Shown here: positions 55,225 to 64,000 of the stretch, piece by piece
Numbering within the stretch: position 1 is the stretch's first letter
Layout of the letters: every line of letters starts with the position of its first letter
Assembly: GCA_002197995.1 (NCBI GenBank)
Contig: NGZR01000009.1
Location: 868,001-932,000 of the forward strand
From: Gaeumannomyces sp. JS-464
Lineage: Eukaryota; Ascomycota; Sordariomycetes; Magnaporthales; Magnaporthaceae
Length of the DNA: 64,000 nt
Direction: 5' to 3'
The notes under the pieces: generated by a model
The model's database searches: none
What the model was told of the DNA's origin: nothing
What the model saw: the letters and a program-made list of their open reading frames with translations, nothing else
Program-made: the position numbers and the translations under genes

Positions 55225-56285
55225 TTCGTTTGTTGCAGGTGTTTCTGTCGGTCGCTCGTGCTTTGTATCCGCACATCAGATGGTCAGCAGGCCGAGGGTG
55301 TTTGGGCCCCGGTACCCCGGTATCTGGGCCCGTGGTTTCTCTCGTGCTCCATGGGGGATAGCGCTTACTTTGCTTGGGTCACTTTGGAAAGAAGGGTAGC
55401 CTCATTTCTGATAGACGAGAGCAAACGTGGAAGTCGAGGCTGGAGCTGCTGGTGGCCGTATGACACACTGACCCTTGATCCTGGACCTTTGAGGCACTGC
55501 TATTTATCTGTCAACGGGTCCCCTCACGAGACCCGAGCCGCCTCGCGTTGCCGACGACGCCGACTCGCCAGCGAGCCGTCCATAAGATCATCATATTCTG
55601 GGCCTCTGCTTCTTCCAGATTGCGCTGATGCTATTTTCAGGACCTGTCCCGTCAATATTCCAGATGGCAAAACGATCGCAGATCATGTGCGCCGCCCAAA
55701 TCGTGCTGTTGTCGTCCGCAACAGGAAAAAGCGGCACGGCTGGCGACAATTTAACCGCGCGGCCGTGCTGTCGAGTCGAATATGAACATCAGGCTATTGG
55801 CCTCCCTGCGAGAGAAGGCTGACACATATCAGAAAACGTGGCTGGGATATTGCTCTCGTGTGCCCGGTTGAAGATGATGTCTTCCATGGGCGGTGTCTAC
55901 GTGTTGGCCGAGTGTTCAAAGTGCCTCTTTGTCACTTCTTTCGGCTCCGAGATCCTGTTTCGACTCTGAGTGTTTGTTTGTTCCCGGAATGATTGCCACG
56001 GCAGAAGAAACCGGAATATCGAACTTTATGCTCGGGTATCTTGCCGTGGCGGACCAAAGGAGAGCCACCAATCATTTCACGGCAGTCGGACGCCACCCTC
56101 AAAGATGGCAAGCAGAGATCCCGCTTTATTGACACTTTATCTACACTTCCCCATCACCCCTTATCTTGCCCCTTTCCCGCTCCAGCCCCGAGGGCTGCGC
56201 AACGCCACTCTCAGTATATGTAGAAGAAAAAACACAAACACCAGCAAAATTGCCTCCCCCTGCCACCCCGAGGCCGAGGCCGGCA
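55225..56285. other. Intergenic, no gene seen
   Basis: Upstream region of the secreted-protein gene and downstream of the next minus gene. Confidence 0.5.
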
Positions 56286-56816
56286 TCATACAATCCCACC
56301 AGCACCAGCGGCGCCAGCTCCCGGCCGGGCGCCAGTCAGGCCTCCCAAGAGTGCATCGAGACCGCCACCGGCTGGGTTGGCCGGTGGTGCCGCCGCGGGA
56401 GGGTTGGCCCCTGCGGCCGCGACCTTGCAGCTCCTGTTGTTGTATCCAGCGTCAGCGTCAGGCCCACCCCTTTTCCCGGATAGGACGAGTGCCCGGATCG
56501 AGCTAGCAGGAGGGGGAAAGCAATATGGCTCGAGGTTGACCGATGGGGAAATGTCAGCATGTATTACCAGTGATGCCGCCGGCCGCCTTGTCGCACTTGG
56601 CGTTTGTGCCCTGTCGCCCGTCCCGGTGTCAAGGTCAGGTTCCCGCCACACTCTCTGTCACTCCGCTCTCACGGGTGAGGGGACTTTTTTTCCGAGGGCT
56701 CGTGTTGGCAGCCGGCCACGTACCGACAAGATGCAGTCAAAGTCGTCGAAGCAAGGGGCCTGGGCAAGAGCGATGCCGGCGAGCAGTGCCGGGATGAGAG
56801 AAACCGAAAATAGCAT
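56286..56816 (-). CDS. Small secreted protein, three exons
   Basis: Exon 1 (56816-56724) encodes a signal peptide (MLFSVSLIPALLAGIALAQA) and CFDDFDCILS. A GTACGT donor and GCGACAG acceptor lead to exon 2 (56610-56568, GTNAKCDKAAGG), and a GTAATA donor to exon 3 (about 56469-56286) with NNRSCKVAAAGANPP and a Gly/Ala/Pro-rich tail. Cysteines are few and evenly placed. The exon 2/3 junction at a GGGG run is one base short of keeping the frame. Mature protein would be under 100 aa. Function unknown. Confidence 0.6.
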
Positions 56817-57477
56817 GGCAGCCGCTGTCTGGGTAATGATGGCGCCTCGGGTCTGGTGTCGGCGTGGCTTGAAGGATGGCGTGCCGTGATCGAACCAGAT
56901 TTATCAGGCTGGATCTAGGCGACGGTTCTGGGGTCGCCAAGTCCAAGCTGGACACAGGAGGTCCGTCATGTTATATGTGCCTGACCGCCATGCATCTCGT
57001 TTTTTATCTGCGCGGGCTTCCGAGGCTCGGCAAGTTCAAACTTGTGCTACAAAGCTGGCTAGAAATCTGCCTCGCGCCCTCTTCGTCTGTGGTTCTCCCT
57101 CGTGATACCTGGGGGGCCGAGGCCTCGGCGTTTGCAGCAGCAGCACGCTTGGATGGGACTGCGCGATGAGATGGAGGTATAGTAGGAGACTAAAGTCTTA
57201 ATGGAACCCGTTGTGTTTGGCGACCTGTTTGTCATTATCAGTGCGCCAGGCTGCTTCCGATGTTCCGAAATTCGGGTCCGAGCCCGGAAGCAAAGCGGGT
57301 GGTTCAAGGGATATAATTAGAACCGGCGTGCATCTGGCCGACGTTCAATGGGCAGGGTACCTAGCTAACAAATAAGCATAAATCGGACACCGAGGGATGG
57401 TACTGCGGTTTTTGATCACATTATATGCGTTTTATTCTTGGTTTTATATACACTTCCGCCTCTCTCTCGTTCTGCCC
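56817..57477. other. Intergenic, no gene seen
   Basis: Upstream of the small secreted gene. Nothing recognised. Confidence 0.5.
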
Positions 57478-59120
57478 TCACGTCGTCGCGTCGTACGAGA
57501 CGCCCTTCCAAGAACCCGGGTCGCTGACGTCGCCGCCTTGGAGCCTGTTAATCAGGGACCAGCGGCAGTGGCTCCTGGTGAAGGTGGTCGGCCCCGGCCT
57601 CCCGTCGGCGGTGCCAGCGCCCTTGATGACGTCGGGCGCCCTGCCCTCCTCGACCCAGCGCATCAGGCTCATGAGCGCGCTGCCGTCGACGGCGCCGGGG
57701 TCGCTCGGGAGCTGCCTGCGCTGGTTGCCGATGAAGTGCGCGCCCGGCCCGCCGCTGCAGTGGCCCATGCCCGAGATGCGGAAATAGCGGTAAACTCGTC
57801 GAGCTCGGCGGGGGCGGAGCCCAGGGCCTTAGAGGCCTCCCCGTAGTAGCGCGGGCTGATGTCGCTGCTGGTGGCGTGGTCCGTGGTGCCGTGGTAGTGC
57901 AGCAGCTTGCCGCCGCGGTCGCAGAAGGCGCTGGTGTCGCCTTTGAAGGAGCGGATATCGAAGGGGTTGAGATCGTCCGACTTTGTCCAGAGCTCTGGGG
58001 TGAACTTGTAAAGGTCGAAGTTGGGGTCCGCCACAACGACATATTTGATCCAGTCCAAATAGCTGCTGGGCGAGCCAGTGTAATACGTATCGAAAGCGGC
58101 GATCTCGGACCCGGGCTGCATGCGCGGGTACAGGGCCGTGTCGTTGATGGACCGCATCTCGCTGGAGATGGTGTTGGCAGTGCTGACCTGCTTGTCCGTC
58201 AGGCAATTGGGCGCCGTGGCGTTCCTGGCGCCTCTGCAGAGCAGGTCGTCGGCCTTGTAGCGGCACAGGTCGGGGGCTTCGAGCACGTCGTCCTTGCTGC
58301 TGTCGAGGGCGTCGCACTTGTCGAGGATATCCTGATGCACGACGGACCATAACTCGCGGCCGACAAAGGTGTCGCTAGTTGGCACCCGTCACGGTCAGGA
58401 AATGGCCGCTCCACGTGTTGAGGTTGTTGAAGTTGAAGGCCGGCGCCCCCGCGGACACGCCGTCGAACAGGTCAGGGAAGTCCTGCACATCTTCATGCCC
58501 TGGCGCCCGCCGGTCGAGCAGCCAAGGTAATATCTCTTGGTGTGCGCGCGCCCGTAAAAGTCCTGCGTGGCGCTCTTGCCACCCTGACGCCGGTAAGCAT
58601 GGCGCGGCAGGCGTAATCCTCGACGACGCCGGGCTAATTTAAAAACACGGCGCCAGACGTGCCGTCGTGGCCATTATTAGTACCGACAGCGGCAAAGCCC
58701 AACGACGCGGCCCATTCAACGTCCTCGTACCGGATGCAGCCGCCGAGGCCGCCGTTGCCGGTGCTCAGGAAGCGGCCGGTCCAGTTCTGCGGCAGCCAGG
58801 CCTCGAAGTGGAGGCCCGAGTCTGCCGAGGTCGAGATGTTGGCCTGCACGCGGCACAGCGGCGCCGTGACCAGCTGCGATGGCCGCTTGCAGGTCGGGTC
58901 GGCATTGGGAAGTTAATGTTGTGCCGGCGGGGACAAAGTCGGCCGAGATCACTGTGCTGTTGGCGATCTTGATGATCTTAACGAAGCCGGCACAGGTTTT
59001 CTGGAATTGGTTTGTGGCGGCCGTCTTGTCCGGAACGGCCGCGGCGAGAACGGCGGGGTTGCAGGCCGTGGCCAGGATGCCCGCTTCAAGCAAAGTTCGC
59101 TGCATCCTGGGCATCGTCAT
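57478..59120 (-). pseudogene. Tannase/feruloyl esterase, multiply disrupted
   Basis: The parts are in the right order in different frames. ATG 59120 with a leader (LLEAGILATACNPAVLAAAV) and CAGFVKI; ANISTSADSGLHFEAWLPQN, GRFLSTGNGGLGGCIRYEDV and NNGHDGTSGAVFLN; the nucleophile motif GCSTGGRQG (Ser codon near 58517); VSAGAPAFNFNNLNTWSG; GRELWSVVHQDILDKCDALD with the calcium-site region; KLLHYHGTTDH; and RISGMGHCSGGPG with the catalytic His. Family enzymes hydrolyse gallate or feruloyl esters outside the cell. One in-frame TAG (near 58637, where Gln is expected) and five frame changes (near 58880, 58590, 58495, 58383 and 57780) break it. Corrected length would be 1644 nt (547 aa). The catalytic residues survive, so decay is recent or partly assembly error. 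Confidence 0.72.
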
Positions 59121-59585
59121 GGGGCCCGGGGTCAAGGAAGCAAATGGCAGAGGGAAGAAACAGCAAAGCCCGGGCTCCAGTACAGCGAGGAGTGCTTCAT
59201 ATTACGAAAAGAAATGACAGTGACGAGAAGGGCTGAAGAGCAATAACGGTGGAATGCTGTGAAGGCGACGAGGCTATCGTGATGCCGGGCAGCAGCCGGG
59301 GAGACCGGAGGGCGCTCCTCGCCATATTTCGCACACAGCAGCCTCGGCGATTCAAGACTCCTCGCTCCCCGGTGGTCGTGGTGGCTGTAGTAACATCCTC
59401 GAATGCCGGAAAAAGCGCAACGTGCAGGTACATGAAAAATTGAGAAGATGGTCATGTGGACATGGGTGTCCTTGCCCTGGAGACACCCCGGACAAGCTTC
59501 CCCATAACCACGAATATCTATCCACTTTGCCCCACCAGGTTTCGCTAACGAGCCACTGCGAGAAGAGCGAGCGCCTGGGAAAATA
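59121..59585. other. Intergenic, no gene seen
   Basis: Promoter side of the tannase-like gene, up to the MITE. No credible frame. Confidence 0.5.
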
Positions 59586-59741
59586 CACCTCTCCAGGATA
59601 GTAAAGGTTAAAACGGTGGATCCCAGCCAGGGTAGAGATACATTAATTTTAGTACTTTTTTCTATGGGAAAAAATGTACCCGGGTACCAGGCCCAATTGG
59701 GAAAGACCCACCGTTTTAACCTTTACTATCCTGGAGAGGTG
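59586..59741. mobile_element. TA-flanked MITE with 34-bp perfect inverted repeats
   Basis: The left arm 59586-59619 (CACCTCTCCAGGATAG...) and right arm 59708-59741 are perfect reverse complements over 34 bp. They enclose 88 bp of AT-rich DNA with an internal GTACCCGGGTAC palindrome. TA dinucleotides flank both ends (59584-59585 and 59742-59743), the target duplication of Tc1/mariner transposons. No transposase inside. Length and structure fit a non-autonomous miniature element. Confidence 0.82.
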
Positions 59742-60224
59742 TACTGGGCCGTGACCCTGAGGCAGCTTGCAGGCGATAAGGCCCTGTTCCCCACGATTCG
59801 CGAAAAACGCGGGGAATATGACGGGGATCCCGGTTATAGATGGCTTCCCCGAGGCCTCTAAGTGTATCCCCGCCGGCGCGGCCCCAACGCCGGTGCGTCC
59901 CGACGTGGGTGACGGTTACCGGTGCATGCTTGAGCTTGGGGCCGCCGCCGCCCACATCAGAACGAAGGTGTCGCCCTCGGTTGTATGTTTAGCCGCGGAA
60001 ACAAGCCTGTCGATAAATCTTTGCCCGGGTGTCATTATCCTCGATGCTTGCTGATGGAAGCTGGAGCGGGAGAGGGCTCGGGCAGGGAGGTCCATGCGGC
60101 GGGAGTCATGCGTGGTCGTCTTCAAGGATATCTTGAGATGAGCTTCGGCGCCGGTGAAATACTACTACTCTTGTTGTTGTTTTTTTTACTTATTCAATTA
60201 AGCGGGGCTGGATTCGCGTCGAAC
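59742..60224. other. Intergenic, no gene seen
   Basis: Between the MITE and the rRNA fragment. Open frames are short and unsupported. Confidence 0.5.
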
Positions 60225-60978
60225 TTCTGGTCTTACCGTCCTTCACGGGCGGACCCCGGTTGAAGACATTGTTAGGTGGGGAGTTTGGCTGGAGCGGCAC
60301 ATCTGTTGAACCATAACGCAAGTGTCCCAAGCGGGGCTCGTGGAGAACAGAAATCTCCAGTAGAACAAAAGGGTGAAAGTCCCCTTGATTCTGATTTTCA
60401 GTGTGAATACAAACCATGAAAGTGTGGCCTATCTATCCTTTAGTCCCTCGAAATTTGAGGCTAGAGGTGCCAGAAAAGTTACCACAGGGATGAAGGGCTG
60501 CGGATTCGCGCCCAATTGAACGCCCCTGGCTGAACCGAGCAAGTTCAGTCAAGTCCGGCCCAATCCTTACAGCACTGGATTGGACTTGCCCACGGTAACG
60601 GGGCACCCCTCTAGGTAGGGGCGGGCGAAACACCTGGGGAACTCTCGCAAGGCTTTTGGTACCAACTTCAGTGAGGTAACGCCTCTAAAGTCGTGGACAT
60701 GCTACCACTGGTAAAAACCCAAAAGATAGAGACAATCAGCAGGCGACTTGTGCCATACTAGGGGGGAATCCCCCAGGGCTCTCGCGTCTCAACGCTCGCT
60801 AAGGTGTTGGTGCAATCGAGAGATTCCGCTTAAGGTACGGGCTACTCCCCCGAGAGGGTGGCGCGGCTAGGCAAGTTTTAAACACGCTGCCGAGGTAGAA
60901 AGGAACTGGCTTGTGGCGGCCAAGCGTTCATAGCGACGTCGCTTTTTGATCCTTCGATGTTGGCTCTTCCTATCATAC
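60225..60978 (+). rRNA. Large-subunit rRNA fragment (orphan) split by an intron
   Basis: Positions 60225-60491 and 60904-60978 match the 3' third of fungal LSU rRNA. Recognisable landmarks are TCTTACCGTCCTTCACGGGC, GAGAACAGAAATCTCCAG, TGAATACAAACCATGAAAG, GAGGCTAGAGGTGCCAG, CCACAGGGAT and, after the intron, AACTGGCTTGTGG and GCGTTCATAGCGAC. About 342 nt of rRNA are present. Several differences from the usual fungal sequence are seen (for example GTTAGG for GTCAGG). No other rDNA is visible on either side, so this is a dispersed fragment, not a working rDNA unit. Confidence 0.9.
60492..60903 (+). other. Group I intron at LSU position 2449
   Basis: A 412-nt insertion exactly between GGGAT and AACTGG, i.e. 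after E. coli LSU position U2449, a known group I site. The exon before it ends in T and the intron ends in G, as group I splicing requires. Internal segments (GACAATCAGCAGG, TCTCAACGCTCGC, CTTAAGGTACGGGCT) resemble the conserved Q, R and S core elements. No homing-endonuclease frame. Confidence 0.8.
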
Positions 60979-62182
60979 GCCCAAAAACAAGAAGTCGGGT
61001 GTCCAACACACCTCACTCGCCCTTCCCGCGGCCCGAAAAGCCTTGCGCAGCTCACACCTGCCCGCCGCCCTGCCGCCGGCCCTGCACTCGGCGCACCGCT
61101 TGCCGTGCGTGACCATGAGGACGTGCAGGCCGTACTTGTCCGCGTCCGGCACGCGCGCGTCCAGGTGCAGGTGCGTCTCATCGCGGGTCGCGCGCCGGCC
61201 GCCAGCCCAGGAGGCCCGCGATGCGGTGCACGTGCGTGTCGACCGCGAAGCTGTCCCGGCCCAGGCAGAAGAGCAGCACGCAGCTGGCCGTCTTGGGGCC
61301 CACGCCCCGGAACGAGAGCAGCTCGCGCATCGCGTCCGCCGTCGGGAGGGACCGTATGTGCTCGAGCGAGTAGTGGTGACCTTCGTCGCCCTCCTTTGCG
61401 ACGCCGCCGCCGCCGCCGCCGCCACCAGATAACAGCCGCCGCTCGCGCAGGCGCTCCAGGATCGAGACGATGACGCGGCTCTTGGCGGCCGCGAGCCCGC
61501 CGCAGCGGATGGCGTCCTCGAGCCGCGCGGCCCGCCCGCGGCCACGGCGGCCCAGTTGTCGTGGCGGCCGCCGTACGCGGCGTCCATGGCGCGCTTGGCC
61601 CGCGCCGAGTTGGCGTCGGTCGTGTTCTGGCTCAGGATCGTGCGCACGAGCGCGTCCAGCACCGTCGGCGCGTCGCCGCACCCAGCTCGCCCGGACGGCC
61701 CCGCGCCGGCGGCGCCGCTGGCCGCTCGCGTGGGCCGTGTAGAGACGCCAGGATCCTGTGCGCGAGCCTGCACTCGGCCGCCGTGGGGTGGGGGAAGTCT
61801 GGGAACGGAGAAGTGGGTGTTGTGCTGGTGCCGTCGGCGCCGTAGTAGAGCCTCAGCTTTCGCGCCGCGAGGGTGGTGTCCAGGGATGCAAGTGGCGGCG
61901 GCTCCAGCTGTATGGCGGGAGAAAGAGGTTGCTGAAGCAGCGACTCCTCATTTGTCTGCTCTCGCTTCGTCGTCGGGGAGCTTGTAGCCTTCTTCGGCGC
62001 TGGACTTCCTCCGTCACAGATTCCGGTTTAACCCACCCGGTTTCTTCATGTTTCTCACACGACTGCTTCTTTCTCCTTTTCGGTGAGGGAAGGGGTGGGC
62101 CTGGCCGGCTCGACCTTTTCCGACTCGGCCGTCGAAGGTTGGCGAGCTGCGATGTCACCGTGGTCGTCGCTCGTCTTGCCAT
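60973..62182 (-). CDS. HhH-GPD DNA glycosylase (endonuclease III-like)
   Basis: ATG 62182 (MARRATTTVTSQLANLRR) starts a basic, probably nuclear-targeted N-terminus. The catalytic domain follows: VLDALVRTILSQNTTD, LEDAIRCGGLAAAKSRVIV, the helix-hairpin-helix LLSFRGVGPKTASCVLL with its Lys, and DSFAVDTHVHRIAGLLGW with the catalytic Asp. The C-terminal part has KYGLHVLMVTHGKRC. These enzymes remove damaged or modified bases in base-excision repair. Four frame changes (near 61990, 61700, 61525 and 61185) lie in GC-rich tracts; three fit a missing base and one an added base, and the corrected length is 1212 nt. The last two codons and the stop lie in the adjacent LSU fragment, so the original 3' end has been replaced. 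Confidence 0.75.
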
Positions 62183-64000
62183 CTTCTCGGTATGAGGGAA
62201 GTCCGTCGGGATCCTGATACCCAAGATTACAGTGCCATTACCACCAACAAATAATCCAACCACCGGAACTCGATGCAATGTTCTAAACAGCCATTTTTGG
62301 TCGATCGTCGCAACGCCATGACGTCAGCAGATTGTCTGGCGAACGCCACGCTATTTTGCGCTAAAGCAAATGCCCCTCTTTGACGTTCACACAAACTGGC
62401 AGACATCTCGCGAGGACGAAGGCACGAAGGCTATCGCAGAGCACCAACGCATCCGCGAGATGGCCCACGCCGGGATTGGATTTGGGTGTCTCGATTGGTT
62501 GGTTCTGCCTATATCAACGTCTCATCAAGCTAGTGGAGCGCAAAGACAAGCCAAGCTGGGCGGAGGAATCCGAAACAATAAGTGATGCTGCGCGGCAAGC
62601 CCGCAAATCCGCACCTTGGCAGGGGGCCGATGTGGCTCGGCGTTTGCCTGATCTGCCAGGGATTCCCCCCCCCCCCCCCCCCCCTGTCGATTGCGCGGGA
62701 ATTCGCAACTCCTACCAAACCCGGCAATTCCCCACGATGTGCTACCGGGGTCGTTATATGTGCAGACATATATATCCGTATCGTGTTTGAGGAGCACCCA
62801 CACCACGTCACCTTTGGCTTCTATGGGTTCGCGGCCAGCTCATCTGCTCCATCGCCCAGAGCTTTATGTAGCCGCCGAGGCCCGAAGTTCATGAATGTCC
62901 CAAGACCGTCTATTCGCGACAGTAATTAATTCACCGATGATCGTGGTTAGGCCTAATGCGTGGGCGAGTCGAGGTCACACAGACCTTTATCCCATCAGTG
63001 CCGTTAGACCCATGAGCCTGGCTAGGAAAGGGTTTCTAGAAATTGTCCTTGTTGGAAGGATCTGCAGCGCGAGGTCTAAACGGCAGTTGAGGGGATGCAA
63101 CAACCCGAACCAGTCCTGTGTTTTCCAATGCAGTGGTTTGGCTGCCACTGCCGACCCGTGACGAATGGGATGCGGCGGATACAGCTGGGCTGATCTGAGG
63201 ATGCGATTGGAGCATCAGATCGACCGTCCCGTTGGGTCGGCAATGCGACCCATTTCTGGCCATAGTCATGGAGAAGAAGGAAGAAAGGAAAAGAATAGCT
63301 GCCAAGGATGGTGGCCTGTGTCGCAGCGGAATCAAGGGCTACAATGTCCTTCATGCTTCCCAGAATAGATAGGGAAAGGCACGGGACGAACCTCAGCCTC
63401 GGCACGATGAGATAGAAACGCCTTTGGAGAGAGGAAAAGAGACGAACAAAAGAGCAATGTTTTCCCGAAGGGTCTGACATGCTTGACAGAGCCACCGGGT
63501 GCCGTTCTAGCGATGGGCTTGGTGTGACTCGGCAGCTTCCCGGAATCAAGCTCGATGGGAACCCAACCAGACTGGGCAGTATCCGAATAGACGCCCAACG
63601 CGTCTGCCGAGCGGACGTGGCGTGTTGCGAACAAGCCCTCACCATCGTGTTTGCGGATAGTCTTGCGAGTGGACAAGGAGCTCCACGTTACAGGCACGCC
63701 TCGGGCTATCTTCTAGGACGTGAACAGGGAACAACCCAGTCCCAGGAACATCACAGCAGGCCCGAGGGACCCCTGTCCTCGTCGACCCCACACACGCATA
63801 CACACACACACACACACCTCTGTTTTGCTTTCCCATTACGTCTGAAGCTCTGCATGCAGGGGCTGCTGCCGCGTTTATCTGCCCACAGCCGAGCAACAGC
63901 GACTCCCGGATATCAGCGCCTTTCTGTATCCGGAGACCCTTTAGGCGTGTCGTCCGACATTCCCCGCGCGCGCTTTGCTGGCATGGGGCAGGTCTGGAAG
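62183..64000. other. Intergenic to window end
   Basis: No gene recognised. A C run of 20 at 62665-62684 and a (CA)n stretch at 63801-63817. The frames that cross the C run are artefacts of it. Confidence 0.55.

Noticed and set aside
1..64000. A classic PKS or NRPS biosynthetic cluster
   Set aside because: No ketosynthase, adenylation or condensation motifs are visible on either strand; only the isocyanide synthase pair is supported.

Overview
The window is nuclear DNA of a filamentous ascomycete (Pezizomycotina, most likely Sordariomycetes; I cannot name the genus). The reasons are short spliceosomal introns (about 53-127 nt) with CTAAC-like branch points, a lone dispersed 5S rRNA gene, GC-rich coding next to homopolymer-rich intergenic DNA, and families typical of these fungi: HET, HeLo, 2EXR, DUF7580, STAND-type N-terminal domains, NLP, Zn2Cys6 and many small secreted cysteine-rich proteins.

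Layout. 0-2.2 kb: 5S rRNA, a DUF7580-like fragment and a decayed C2H2 gene. 3.8-8.7 kb: a secreted protein, an HNH-like fragment and a HET-domain gene. 9.3-14.4 kb: a five-exon Baeyer-Villiger-type FAD monooxygenase beside a fused isocyanide synthase/dioxygenase, a candidate isocyanide biosynthetic locus. 15-26 kb: a Kex2-site secreted cysteine-rich protein, an SRPBCC protein, an ECM4-type glutathionyl-hydroquinone reductase, a secreted amidohydrolase, a 2EXR fragment, an orphan two-exon gene and a sulfatase relic. 27-29.4 kb: a Zn2Cys6 transcription factor. 30.7-44.6 kb: an allorecognition/cell-death-flavoured stretch (HeLo protein, STAND-type N-terminal pseudogene, STAND-like/zinc-finger protein, HET-ankyrin pseudogene) with a secreted cysteine-rich protein and an NLP between. 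45.7-57 kb: two uncharacterised proteins, a six-exon Dal5/Liz1-type MFS transporter with a 14-nt exon, a single-pass membrane protein and two secreted proteins. 57.4-62.2 kb: a disrupted tannase/feruloyl esterase, a 156-bp TA-flanked MITE, an LSU rRNA fragment carrying a group I intron, and an HhH-GPD DNA glycosylase whose 3' end abuts that fragment.

An important caution. Many otherwise good genes change frame once or more with no possible intron. Most changes fit one missing base, several in homopolymers, and where start, stop and exons are known the corrected lengths become multiples of three. I read most of them as assembly indels. In-frame stops that fit CpA-to-TpA changes, seen in the C2H2, STAND-N, HET-ankyrin and tannase genes, are more likely real decay.

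The genes do not form one pathway. The most coherent groups are the isocyanide-synthase/monooxygenase pair and the incompatibility-type stretch at 30-45 kb.
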